This document shows positions 54,432 to 61,999 of a stretch of DNA of 64,000 nt, piece by piece; position 1 is the stretch's first letter; the number at the start of each line of letters is the position of its first letter. The DNA is from Candidatus Latescibacterota bacterium (GTDB lineage Bacteria > Latescibacterota > UBA2968 > UBA8231), in assembly GCA_016187725.1 (NCBI GenBank), contig JACPJE010000012.1:1-64000 (forward strand), written 5' to 3'. The translations under genes were made by a program, and so were the position numbers. A model generated the notes under the pieces. The model did no database searches. It had not been told where the DNA came from and saw only the letters and a list, made by a program, of their open reading frames with translations.

Positions 54432-55268
54432 CTACATGCGGGGGATGTCGTCCAGTTCCGCATCCATCCGCTCCATGATCTTGCGTATATCCTCCATGCC
54501 CAGGTCCAGCAGCCTCACCGCCGAGGGCTGAAGCGGGGGGATCTTGCGGTCCCCGCCGCTGCCCAGGGCCTCGGCGCGGCACAGCACGTCGGCCAGGTGC
54601 ACCACCGCGGTCCATTCGGCGTGGCTGCGCTGCGGGCGGAAATCGTGGTGGTCGCTGACCGGGGCCACTAGTTTGGCCGGCAGGGCCCACCTCTCCAAAA
54701 GCCAGCCGCCCACCAGGCCGTGGTGCGCCCCCAGCACCTCCTCCTCCGCCTCGCAAAAGAGCAGGTCGCGGGTCTCGACCAGGGCCCGCACCTGGTGGAA
54801 TTCCTCCTCGAATCCCTGGAAGAGCACCACCTTGCCCAGGTCGTGCAGCAGGCCGGTCACGCTGAGTTCCTCGACCTCGCCTATCCCCAGTTGTTCGGCG
54901 ATGAACCCGCAGGTGCGGGCGCAGGCCAGCGAGTGCTCCCACAGCCCGGGCAGGGCCTCCTCCATGTCTTCGAGCGCCGAGCAGCTGAGCACCAGGCCCT
55001 TGACCGCGTCGAAACCCAGCATGGTCACCGCGTGGGTGATGGTGGAGATGGGCCGGGAGAACCCGTAGAATCCCGAATTGACCAGTTTGAGCACCCTGGC
55101 GGTGAGCACCTGGTCCTTGGCGATCTCGTCGCCCAGCTGGCGGCTGGAGGTCTGGGGGCTGTCCACCATGCCGATGACGCGCGCGATGACCACCGGCAGG
55201 GTGGGCAGGTTGTTGGCCCGCTCCAGGTGCTGGCGCACCCGCTCCTTTTTTTCCTCTAACCCGTCCAC
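54432..55268 (-). CDS. HDOD-domain signalling protein
   Basis: 278 residues. The HDOD pattern is clear: NNLPTLPVVIARVIGMV at the start, LTARVLKLVNSGFYGFSRPISTITHAVTMLG, and a degenerate HD core in TGLLHDLGKVVLFQ with AHHGLVGGWLLERW. HDOD proteins are non-enzymatic or weakly enzymatic output modules of bacterial signalling. Here the retained HD residues might still bind metal. It is separated from the PAS-DHp gene by 8 bp and from the small upstream gene by 6 bp. Confidence 0.9.
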   Translation of the reverse strand: MDGLEEKKERVRQHLERANNLPTLPVVIARVIGMVDSPQTSSRQLGDEIAKDQVLTARVLKLVNSGFYGFSRPISTITHAVTMLGFDAVKGLVLSCSALEDMEEALPGLWEHSLACARTCGFIAEQLGIGEVEELSVTGLLHDLGKVVLFQGFEEEFHQVRALVETRDLLFCEAEEEVLGAHHGLVGGWLLERWALPAKLVAPVSDHHDFRPQRSHAEWTAVVHLADVLCRAEALGSGGDRKIPPLQPSAVRLLDLGMEDIRKIMERMDAELDDIPRM

Positions 55269-55274
55269 GATCTC

Positions 55275-55571
55275 TCAGCGCCGGCGCAGATGTCGGCGGG
55301 CTATTTCCTCGATCTGCCTCATCAGGGGCTGGTCCTGCCAATCGGCAAAGCGGTGCTCCAGGTCGGCCAGCAACCGGGCGGTGCTTTTTTTTGAGGTCCA
55401 GGCTCCCTGCCCCTCGACGCTCAACTCGAAAACCCCCCAGCCCTGCAGGCGCGAGAGCACTGCCGGCGAGAGCCTGGCGCCCTTGGGCAGCAGGGTCCGG
55501 CCCTGCCGGTCAGTCACCGGGGCGGCCAGCAGATCGCCCACCTTGGCCTCCTGAACGCGGATGCGGCGCAT
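55275..55571 (-). CDS. Small conserved signalling-associated protein
   Basis: 98 residues starting MRRIRVQEAKVGDLLAAPVTD. The first 55 residues (DRQGRTLLPKGARLSPAVLSRLQGWGVFELSVEG) match the N-terminal extension often seen before HD-GYP and related signalling domains. It occurs here alone, followed by a helical, basic tail ending in RRHLRRR. It has no catalytic motif and is probably a partner of the adjacent HDOD protein. Confidence 0.7.
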   Translation of the reverse strand: MRRIRVQEAKVGDLLAAPVTDRQGRTLLPKGARLSPAVLSRLQGWGVFELSVEGQGAWTSKKSTARLLADLEHRFADWQDQPLMRQIEEIARRHLRRR

Positions 55572-55582
55572 CGGGGACTCCC

Positions 55583-56305
55583 TCAGACAGCGTCCATCAG
55601 CTCGGCTTTTTTCCAGTAGCCCTTGAAATGCTCGCGCATCCACTCCAGGGGCGCCGCGCAGAGGGCGTTGAACCCGCCCCAGGTCCAGTTGAGCGGCCAG
55701 TCCCGCCGGCCCGTGAGTTTGAACAGGAGTTCCCGCCTTTCCGGGTCGGCCAGTTCCAGGCCCCCGTGCAGCCGGCGCAGGGCCCGTTCGTAGAAGGTGG
55801 TGATCAGGTTGTAGATGTGCTGCTCCAGCTTTTCCGGCTGCATCACCCGCACCCGCGGGCAGAGCATGCCGCCCTCCCGCCGGGCAAAGCCCTTGAGCCA
55901 GGGCTCTGGCAACAGCTCTCGGTAGCGCTCCAGTGCCTGGGCGATGCGCTGGGGGTCCATCACCGCGTAGGTGCGGCAGATCAGCGGGCGCACCGGGTAG
56001 ATGGTGCAGCGGCGATCCTCGCCCAGGAAGGGGCAGCGGCGGGGCCGTTCCTCGGTGAAGCTGAAGAGTTCCTGCTGGCGCTGGGGCGAAAAATGGGTGC
56101 GCACATGCTCGGCGATGTGCAGGTACTCGGCGCTGTACAGGGGGAACATGGTGGCCCAACCCTGGTCGAACTCCGCATCGGTCAGGGCGCAGCACTCCCC
56201 CGAATTGGCGCAGCAGGTGGAGGGCACCTGGTCGTAGAGGATTTTCAGCTGGCTGGAGAGGTCTTCGGCGAGGAGCGGGCTGGCTTCCATGTCCAAAAGA
56301 TGCAC
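55583..56305 (-). CDS. YkgJ-family cysteine-cluster protein
   Basis: 240 residues. Two Cys clusters are typical of the UPF0153/YkgJ family and probably bind zinc or an Fe-S cluster: STCCANSGECCAL near residues 29-41, and RRCPFLGEDRRCTIYPVRPLICRTY near 88-112. The start could be 56305 or the internal ATG at 56290 (MEASPLL). It is the first gene of the five-gene operon. The family function is unknown. Confidence 0.85.
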   Translation of the reverse strand: MHLLDMEASPLLAEDLSSQLKILYDQVPSTCCANSGECCALTDAEFDQGWATMFPLYSAEYLHIAEHVRTHFSPQRQQELFSFTEERPRRCPFLGEDRRCTIYPVRPLICRTYAVMDPQRIAQALERYRELLPEPWLKGFARREGGMLCPRVRVMQPEKLEQHIYNLITTFYERALRRLHGGLELADPERRELLFKLTGRRDWPLNWTWGGFNALCAAPLEWMREHFKGYWKKAELMDAV

Positions 56306-56334
56306 AACCTCTTTGCCCGGCGCAACCGCCCTGC

Positions 56335-56364
56335 TTGACAGGTTGCAAAAGCCGCTTCTATAAT
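56335..56364 (+). promoter_or_regulatory. Strong sigma70-type promoter of the small zinc-ribbon gene
   Basis: TTGACA (56335-56340) and a perfect TATAAT (56359-56364) with an 18-bp spacer, 18 bp before the ATG at 56383. This is the best sigma70 consensus match in the window. Confidence 0.75.
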
Positions 56365-56382
56365 TCGGGAAAGAGGAAGACG

Positions 56383-56559
56383 ATGGAACAGAAGCGCAAA
56401 TTCCTCGGGGTGCACTTCCAGTGCTGCAACGTGTACGCCCGCATCTATGTCAACCCCGAAGGCACGGCGTACAAGGGGAGCTGTCCGCGCTGCGGCAAGC
56501 GGGTGGAAGTCAAGGTCGGCCCCGGCGGCACGGACAACCGCTTCTTCACCGCCCGCTAG
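56383..56559 (+). CDS. Small zinc-ribbon-like protein
   Basis: 58 residues starting MEQKRKFLGVHFQCCNVYARIY and containing GSCPRCGKRVEVK, so four cysteines (CC and CPRC) may bind a metal. The ATG at 56383 has AAGAGGAAGA just upstream; the track start at 56335 is inside the promoter. It overlaps the ceramidase-like gene tail-to-tail by 14 bp. A strong promoter and small basic product suggest an abundant protein, perhaps nucleic-acid or ribosome binding; function unknown. Confidence 0.78.
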   Translation: MEQKRKFLGVHFQCCNVYARIYVNPEGTAYKGSCPRCGKRVEVKVGPGGTDNRFFTAR

Positions 56560-57868
56560 CCAATTCCTCCAGCAACCTCGCCGCCGCTGCCTTGATCATC
56601 CCCTCGGATTCGGGCCCGATCATCTGCACGCTGGGATAGACCTTGTATGCCTCGTCCACCTCGTACCCGCCCCGCGGGTACTCCTCGGCAGTGGGCACGT
56701 ACCCGATGCAGCCGTTGGCATAGCCGCAGAGCAGGGCCGGCTGCAGGGGCGCCGCCGGCTCCAGATCCAGCTGGTAGCGGACAAAGATCTCCCCCTCCAT
56801 CCCCAGCAGCACCGCCCCGCCCAGCTGCAGCGCCTGGATCTCAAAAGGTTGGACCTGCCCGCTCACCCCCTGGCGGGCCAGGCCCCGCATGGCCTCGGCC
56901 CATTCGAGGCGGGCCCGCGGCACCCGCTGCGCCCACAGGTCTCCGCCGTCCTCGGCGATCCGGTGGATCTCCGCCTTCAGCTGCAAGCCCAGTTTCTCCA
57001 CCTCTGCCAAGAGGCGCGGGGGCGGGTCCATCAGCGGCAAGGGCACCCGTGCGCTGCGGCAGGCCAGCCTTCCCCCCTCCAGTTCCCGCGCTGAATCCAA
57101 CCCCTGCAGCACGGCCTCGGCCAGTTCTGCCCCTGCCTGGTCCACCTGATCGAAGCCGCCGTGGGCCAGGCGCGGATTGATATCGCCGCAGGCCCCATTG
57201 ACAAAGAGGGCCGGCCGGCCCGTGCGCGCTTCCAGCAGGCGGGTGGCGGCCCCGGGAAATTCGGCGCTGAGCTGGTGGTTGCCCTTGCCCAGGATCACCG
57301 GGTGGCAGGCATGGCTGAACAAGGTGGCCACCTGGCCGACCCGCAGCACATGGGCGTAGTCGGCCACCGGCCCCTCCGGATTGCTGCCGATCACCATCCG
57401 CCCTTCCCGCTTTTGCCTGCGGTTGATCCCCAGGTGAGCGGGCACCCGGCAGTAGGACAGCCGCGCCGGCTGCAACCGGTCGGTGGCGCGCACCGCCGCT
57501 CCCACCACCGCCTCCTGCACCCTGGCCAGGTAGGCGCTGTCCAGGTCTCCCATGCCGCGGAAAGGCAGGGTCAGGGGACCGGCATGGGTGTGGGAGCAGC
57601 AGACCATCACCCCGGCAGCCGGGATACCGACGCGCCCTTCCATGCCGGCTCTGAACTGCTGGACGGCTGCGGCCTCCAGCCCCACCAGGTCGAGGGCGGC
57701 CAGGGCCACCCGTTCTTCGCCCTGGGCAATGACCAGCACCTTGGCCATCAGGGGGTCGCGGATGCCTATTGCCCCGGATCTGCGGCCCCAGTACCCGCCC
57801 ATGTGGATCCCGGCGGGCGGGGTGATATCGGCGCTGGCGCAGCCGGCCCGCAATTGGTCTTCAGCCAT
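56546..57868 (-). CDS. Neutral/alkaline ceramidase-like hydrolase
   Basis: 440 residues. The N-terminus GCASADITPPAGIHMGGYWGR and CCSHTHAGP, ATLFSHACHPVIL and FVNGACGDINPR are the metal and substrate motifs of the neutral/alkaline non-lysosomal ceramidase-like family. It is shorter than true ceramidases (about 650-700 residues), as are many bacterial homologs of unknown substrate that often accompany carbohydrate catabolism. No signal peptide is visible, so it is probably cytoplasmic. The ATG overlaps the preceding gene by 8 bp. Confidence 0.85.
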   Translation of the reverse strand: MAEDQLRAGCASADITPPAGIHMGGYWGRRSGAIGIRDPLMAKVLVIAQGEERVALAALDLVGLEAAAVQQFRAGMEGRVGIPAAGVMVCCSHTHAGPLTLPFRGMGDLDSAYLARVQEAVVGAAVRATDRLQPARLSYCRVPAHLGINRRQKREGRMVIGSNPEGPVADYAHVLRVGQVATLFSHACHPVILGKGNHQLSAEFPGAATRLLEARTGRPALFVNGACGDINPRLAHGGFDQVDQAGAELAEAVLQGLDSARELEGGRLACRSARVPLPLMDPPPRLLAEVEKLGLQLKAEIHRIAEDGGDLWAQRVPRARLEWAEAMRGLARQGVSGQVQPFEIQALQLGGAVLLGMEGEIFVRYQLDLEPAAPLQPALLCGYANGCIGYVPTAEEYPRGGYEVDEAYKVYPSVQMIGPESEGMIKAAAARLLEELASGR

Positions 57869-58157
57869 CTTTTTCTTCGGCGGGTTTCTGCCTGGGCCGC
57901 TTGGCGGGCGCCTGCTGCTGTATTTTCTTGGCTTCCTGCTCGAGCTGGGTCAGTTCCTCCCGCAGGGGGGAAAGCTGGCCCCGCTGCTCGTCCAGGGCGC
58001 CCTTGGAATTGCGGATCTCGGACTGCAGCTTTTCCTTGGCCTGCTCGAGGCGCTGGAGCTTGGGTTCCAGTTCCTGCCGGCGCTTGAAGTAATCCGACAC
58101 CATGTGCAGGATGAAAACCAGGCACCCCAGGGCCAGAACCACGACTACCCATTCCAT
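57861..58157 (-). CDS. Small membrane-anchored coiled-coil protein
   Basis: 98 residues: one N-terminal membrane helix (MEWVVVVLALGCLVFILHMV), then a charged heptad-like coiled coil (residues about 28-80) and a Lys/Pro/Glu-rich tail. The form resembles PspB-like envelope proteins but no signature confirms it. It overlaps the ceramidase-like gene. Confidence 0.68.
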   Translation of the reverse strand: MEWVVVVLALGCLVFILHMVSDYFKRRQELEPKLQRLEQAKEKLQSEIRNSKGALDEQRGQLSPLREELTQLEQEAKKIQQQAPAKRPRQKPAEEKDG

Positions 58158-58185
58158 AGCTGTCCCCAGCTAGCCAGCTGCCCGT

Positions 58186-58392
58186 TCAATACCGCAGGTC
58201 CTCCTCTTCGGGATCTCCGTAGTCATCGTCTTCCTCGCCGGGCACCTCGTAGATCCAGCCGCAGGAGGAGCACAGGGGCTGGCCGGCCTCCCTGGGCGCG
58301 GTGCACTGCGGACAGCTTTCGCCCCTGGGCCACAGGTATTTGAGCGCCACCACCACCACCAGGAGACCGGCGAAGAGCAGGGGCCAGAGCAT
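58186..58392 (-). CDS. Small membrane protein with zinc ribbon
   Basis: 68 residues. An N-terminal transmembrane helix (LLFAGLLVVVVALKYLW) is followed by CPQC and CSSC, a zinc-ribbon pair 15 residues apart, and a very acidic tail (EEDDDYGDPEEEDLRY). Function unknown. It is in the same orientation as its neighbours, with gaps of 21-28 bp. Confidence 0.7.
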   Translation of the reverse strand: MLWPLLFAGLLVVVVALKYLWPRGESCPQCTAPREAGQPLCSSCGWIYEVPGEEDDDYGDPEEEDLRY

Positions 58393-58413
58393 CAGGCAGG
58401 GTCTGAGCGCCGC

Positions 58414-58826
58414 TCAAGAGGAAGAGGTGATGGAACTCAGCATCACGTTGGAATGGCGCAGACGCTGGGCCAGGACCTTGGCCAGGTTGCGCAGGACCGT
58501 CACCTGGGTGTCTTTGTGGCGGCCTGGACCGTGGCCGAGCGGGGTCCGTGGTCCACCAGCGACACTTCGCCGAAGAAGGTGCCCGGTACGTCGAGGGTGG
58601 CCAGGGCGACGGCGCGGCCCTTTTCCCCTTCGGCGCTGACCTGCAAGGCCCCTTCGCAGAGCAGGAAGAGCGAGTCGCCCACGCTGCCCTGGGCGACGAT
58701 GGTCTCCCCTGACCTGAAGCGCTGCAACTGGGACAAGTCGACGAGCCTGCGGACCTCCTTTTCCTCGAGGCCGGCAAAGAGCGGCGACTGCCTGAGCAGC
58801 ACAGCGACGTGATCCATCTTATCCAC
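58414..58826 (-). pseudogene. cNMP-binding protein with internal out-of-frame deletion
   Basis: The first frame (58826) encodes a cyclic-nucleotide-binding fold through FFGEVSLVDHGPRSATVQA and hits a stop just after TKTPR. The next frame picks up at TQVTVLRNLAKVLAQRLRHSN and stops at 58414. This matches the C-terminal helix of such proteins, as in the neighbour 58819-59304 (LQVTLILNIARSLSLRLREAD). About 15-20 residues between the two parts (the LLAFPKRKLAEIFARWP region of the neighbour) are missing. It overlaps the end of the neighbour by 8 bp. Confidence 0.75.
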
Positions 58827-59304
58827 CCTGTCCCTTGGCTCCGGTCCTGAGCATCCCGCTGAGTTCGACGATCCTGTCGTCGGCCTCCCGCAGGCGCAGC
58901 GAGAGGCTGCGGGCGATGTTGAGGATCAGGGTCACCTGCAGCCGCGGCCAGCGGGCGAAGATCTCCGCCAGCTTTCTCTTGGGAAAGGCCAGCAGGCGGA
59001 CTGGCCCCTCAGCGCGCACGTCGGCGGAGCGCGGCAGGATATCGATCAGCGACATCTCCCCGAAGAAATCCCCGGGTTCTCCCATGCTGGCGATCAGCAC
59101 CACCCCCACCGAACTGGCCTTCTCCACCCGCACCGCCCCTTCTTCGAGGATGAATAGACAATCGCTGGGCGTGCCCTCGACGACGATGCGGTCGGAGGCC
59201 GCATGGGTGCGTGTTTCAGCGACAGCCAGCAGATCCCCCAGTTCCTGCTCGGTCATCCCCATGCACAGCCCCGAAGCGCGCAAAGTCTCTATCCCGCTGC
59301 TCAT
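58819..59304 (-). CDS. Cyclic-nucleotide-binding domain protein
   Basis: 161 residues forming a single CAP-type effector domain: DRIVVEGTPSDCLFILEEGAVRV, GDFFGEMSLIDILPRSADVRAEG, then the C-terminal helix. No DNA-binding helix-turn-helix is present, so it is a stand-alone sensor. Its own promoter lies at 59352-59379. Confidence 0.88.
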   Translation of the reverse strand: MSSGIETLRASGLCMGMTEQELGDLLAVAETRTHAASDRIVVEGTPSDCLFILEEGAVRVEKASSVGVVLIASMGEPGDFFGEMSLIDILPRSADVRAEGPVRLLAFPKRKLAEIFARWPRLQVTLILNIARSLSLRLREADDRIVELSGMLRTGAKGQGG

Positions 59305-59351
59305 GTCTCACCTATCTCGATAAGAGAAAAGGAGATACGGCCCTACCGCCC

Positions 59352-59379
59352 AATATAAGCACCAAGGGGGGAGCGTCAA
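59352..59379 (-). promoter_or_regulatory. Sigma70-type promoter of the cNMP-binding gene cluster
   Basis: On the minus strand TTGACG and TATATT lie 16 bp apart, overlapping the 3' end of the ECF gene, about 48 bp before the ATG at 59304. Confidence 0.5.
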
Positions 59380-59894
59380 GCGGTTTTTGAGGGGGGAGCG
59401 CCAAGTGGTTTCAGGCGCCGCTGCAGGGCGGCGGCCAAGGGCAGGCCGCAGACCAGGCTCGCCGCCCCCTGCAAGGTATTGCCCCACAGGCTGAGCAGGG
59501 CTGGCCCTGGCCCATAGAGGTAGAACTCCACCACCAAATAGCCCAGCACCATCCAGACCATGCCCGCCGCGGCGATCCCCGCCCTGAGCACCCAGGCCCG
59601 GTCTGCACCCGGCCGGGTGCCCAGCCAGCCGATCAGCAGGCCCTCGCATCCCTTGATGACCAGGGTGAAGGGCGCCCAGTGGGTATACCCGCCGTACAGG
59701 TCGGCGAGGGCCGACCCCAGGCCGCCGGCCAATCCCCCCACGCGGCCTCCGCTCAACAGCGCGCCGGCGATGATCAGGGCGTCCCCCAGGTTGATGTACC
59801 CTTCGGTGGCGGGCATGGGGATACGCAGGGCCAGGGTGGCGGCGGCCACCAGCGCAATCAGCAGGGCGAGGCGGGCGAGCTTGCTGACCTTCAT
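59376..59894 (-). CDS. ECF transporter S component
   Basis: 172 residues with about five to six membrane helices and the S-component pattern INLGDALIIAGALLSGGRVGGLAGGLGSALADLYGGY. Such subunits bind a vitamin or cofactor precursor and use a shared energising module (EcfA/A'/T) encoded elsewhere. The substrate is not predictable. It starts 1 bp after the glycerophosphodiesterase gene, so it is translationally coupled. Confidence 0.88.
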   Translation of the reverse strand: MKVSKLARLALLIALVAAATLALRIPMPATEGYINLGDALIIAGALLSGGRVGGLAGGLGSALADLYGGYTHWAPFTLVIKGCEGLLIGWLGTRPGADRAWVLRAGIAAAGMVWMVLGYLVVEFYLYGPGPALLSLWGNTLQGAASLVCGLPLAAALQRRLKPLGAPPSKTA

Positions 59895-59895
59895 C

Positions 59896-60756
59896 TCAGG
59901 AATCGGACTCGGCGGCGCGGCGGCGCAGTTTCTTCAGCTGCCGCCGGCGGCCCCAGCGGCTCTGCGCCCGCCGGCGGCGCCTGCCCAGGGGGGTCTGGAT
60001 GCCGCCCTCCCCCTCCAGGTCCTGGAGCACCTGGTTGAGGCGGTCGGGGTAGTTGGTGATCAGGCCCTGCACCCCCATCAGCGCCAGGTCGCGCATGACG
60101 ATCTCGTCGTCCACGGTCCAGGCCCACACCCCGATGCTGCGCTGGCGCATCTCCTCCAGCAGGGCCGGGGTGAGGGCGGTGTGCCAGATGCCCACCGCAT
60201 TGGCTCCCGCCTCCAGCACTTCCTTGGCCAGCCGGCGGACCCGAATGCGCGCCGGGGTGGTGGGCAGGGAACTGACCAGCAGGGCAGCGGGCAAGGCCGG
60301 GGCCAGGAGCTTGAGCCGGCGCACCGTCTGCGGGGCAAAGGACTGGACCACCACCTGGTCCTCGGCCCCCATCTCCTCGACGACCTGGAGGACCCGCTCG
60401 GCGATGTGCCTGCCCTTGATCTCCACCAGGGTCAGCACCCGCCGCCTGGCCAGGTCGAACACCTCTTCCAGGAGCGGCACCCGCTCGCCGCGGAAGGAGG
60501 GGGAAAACCACGAACCGGCATCCCCCCTGCGGATCTCGGCCAGGGACTTCTCGGCTACCGGGCCGCTCAGGTCCGTGGTCCGGTCCAGGGTGGCGTCGTG
60601 GATCACCACCAACCGCCCGTCGCCGCTCTGCTGCACGTCCAGCTCGATGAGGTCCACCCCCAGCTGGATGGCCTGCTCAAAGGCCGCCAGGGTGTTCTCG
60701 GGCGCCAGGCCTGCCCCCGAAGCCCCGCGATGGGCGATGCGCACCGGGTGGATCAT
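59896..60756 (-). CDS. Glycerophosphodiester phosphodiesterase
   Basis: 286 residues. HRGASGAGLAPENTLAAFE, ELDVQQSGDGRLVVIHDATLDRTT and LVEIKG are the GDPD catalytic and metal motifs; VWAWTVDD and GLITNYPDRL close the barrel. The C-terminal 40 residues are unusually rich in Arg/Lys. There is no signal peptide, so it is probably cytoplasmic. It cleaves glycerophosphodiesters to glycerol 3-phosphate, which could feed the GlpD enzyme encoded at 30.8 kb. Confidence 0.93.
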   Translation of the reverse strand: MIHPVRIAHRGASGAGLAPENTLAAFEQAIQLGVDLIELDVQQSGDGRLVVIHDATLDRTTDLSGPVAEKSLAEIRRGDAGSWFSPSFRGERVPLLEEVFDLARRRVLTLVEIKGRHIAERVLQVVEEMGAEDQVVVQSFAPQTVRRLKLLAPALPAALLVSSLPTTPARIRVRRLAKEVLEAGANAVGIWHTALTPALLEEMRQRSIGVWAWTVDDEIVMRDLALMGVQGLITNYPDRLNQVLQDLEGEGGIQTPLGRRRRRAQSRWGRRRQLKKLRRRAAESDS

Positions 60757-60775
60757 CGCTGTTCCAGATAGCCGC

Positions 60776-61984
60776 TCATGCGCCGAACTTCTCCAGCCGG
60801 CGGGCGTGGGCCAGGGCCAGGGCCATCACCGCCGTGGAGGGCAGCATCCCCAGGCTGCCGGCGCGGCAGTGGCGCTCCGCAAAGCCGGGCAGACCATCGG
60901 CCATGGCCCAGGGGCTCTGCAGCACCAGGGGCACCGGATGCCAGCTGTGGCTGCGCATGACCGAGGGGGTGGAGTGGTCTCCGGTGAGGATGAACACCTC
61001 GGGCTTTAGCTCCAGGAAGCGGGGGACGAACTGGTCCACCTCCTCGAGCAATTCCACCTTTCTGGCAAAATCCCCGTCCTCGCCGGCGCTGTCGGTCTTC
61101 TTGACGTGCAGGTAGACAAAATCGTACTCGGCCCAGCGGGTCCGCAGCACGGCGAGTTCCTGATCCAGGTGCCAGTCGGTCTCCACCGTGTCCATGCCCA
61201 CCGCCGAGGCCACGCCCCGGTACATAGGGTACCCGGCGACGGCCAGGGCCTTGAGTCCGTAGATCTCGCCCATCTGCGGCAGCACCGGATAACGCCCGAA
61301 GCCGCGGATCAGCACCATGTTGGCGGGCTCTTCCCCGCGCAGCACCTGGCGGGCCTGGGTCAGAAAGGCGTCGGCCACCTCCACCGTGCGCGCAGATCCC
61401 TGGCGGCGCGCCTCCAGGGGATGGGGGGGCACTCCGGTCACCTGGGGGTCCGAGTCGCTCACCTCGTCCTCCAGGCCTTCGCCCCTGAAGACTACCGCGG
61501 CCCGGTACTCCATCTCCGGGGCGATGGACACCTCGATGCCGGGGATGCGGATGGCGGCCAGCTTTTCGCACAGCTGCCGGCCTTTCTCGGTGGGGATGCG
61601 GCCGGCGCGGCGGTCCCTCACCCGGCCCTGGTCGTCCACGGTGCAGAAATTGAGCCGGGCCGCCACGTCGCCGGCCCGGAAATCCAGGCCCAGGCCCATG
61701 GCGGAGAGGGCGCCCCGGCCGATCTGGTGTTTCCACGGATCGTACCCGAAGAGAGCCAGATGGGCCGGCCCGCTGCCCGGGGTGAAGCCCGGACCCAGGG
61801 GCCAGATCAGGCCGCAGCTGCCCGAGGCGGCCAGGGCGTCCAGATTGGGCAGACGGGCGGTGTCCAACTCCGATTTGCCGCTGCGCGGATCGGGCAGGCC
61901 GCCCAGGCCGTCGACGACCACTAATAAGATTTTGGTGTCCCGGCCTTCAGCCAGCAGTTCTCGGGTGTACTCTGAGCTTATCAT
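60776..61984 (-). CDS. apgM: Cofactor-independent phosphoglycerate mutase, archaeal type
   Basis: 402 residues, typical of the ApgM branch of the alkaline-phosphatase superfamily. It starts with KILLVVVDGLGGLPDP (metal Asp), then SGPAHLALFGYDP, where the Ser would be the phosphoacceptor, and late TGDHSTPSVMRSHSWHPVP. It interconverts 3- and 2-phosphoglycerate in glycolysis. The gene lies 15 bp after recJ and 19 bp before the glycerophosphodiesterase gene. Confidence 0.93.
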   Translation of the reverse strand: MISSEYTRELLAEGRDTKILLVVVDGLGGLPDPRSGKSELDTARLPNLDALAASGSCGLIWPLGPGFTPGSGPAHLALFGYDPWKHQIGRGALSAMGLGLDFRAGDVAARLNFCTVDDQGRVRDRRAGRIPTEKGRQLCEKLAAIRIPGIEVSIAPEMEYRAAVVFRGEGLEDEVSDSDPQVTGVPPHPLEARRQGSARTVEVADAFLTQARQVLRGEEPANMVLIRGFGRYPVLPQMGEIYGLKALAVAGYPMYRGVASAVGMDTVETDWHLDQELAVLRTRWAEYDFVYLHVKKTDSAGEDGDFARKVELLEEVDQFVPRFLELKPEVFILTGDHSTPSVMRSHSWHPVPLVLQSPWAMADGLPGFAERHCRAGSLGMLPSTAVMALALAHARRLEKFGA

Positions 61985-61999
61985 CTAGGCGCTCGGTGT

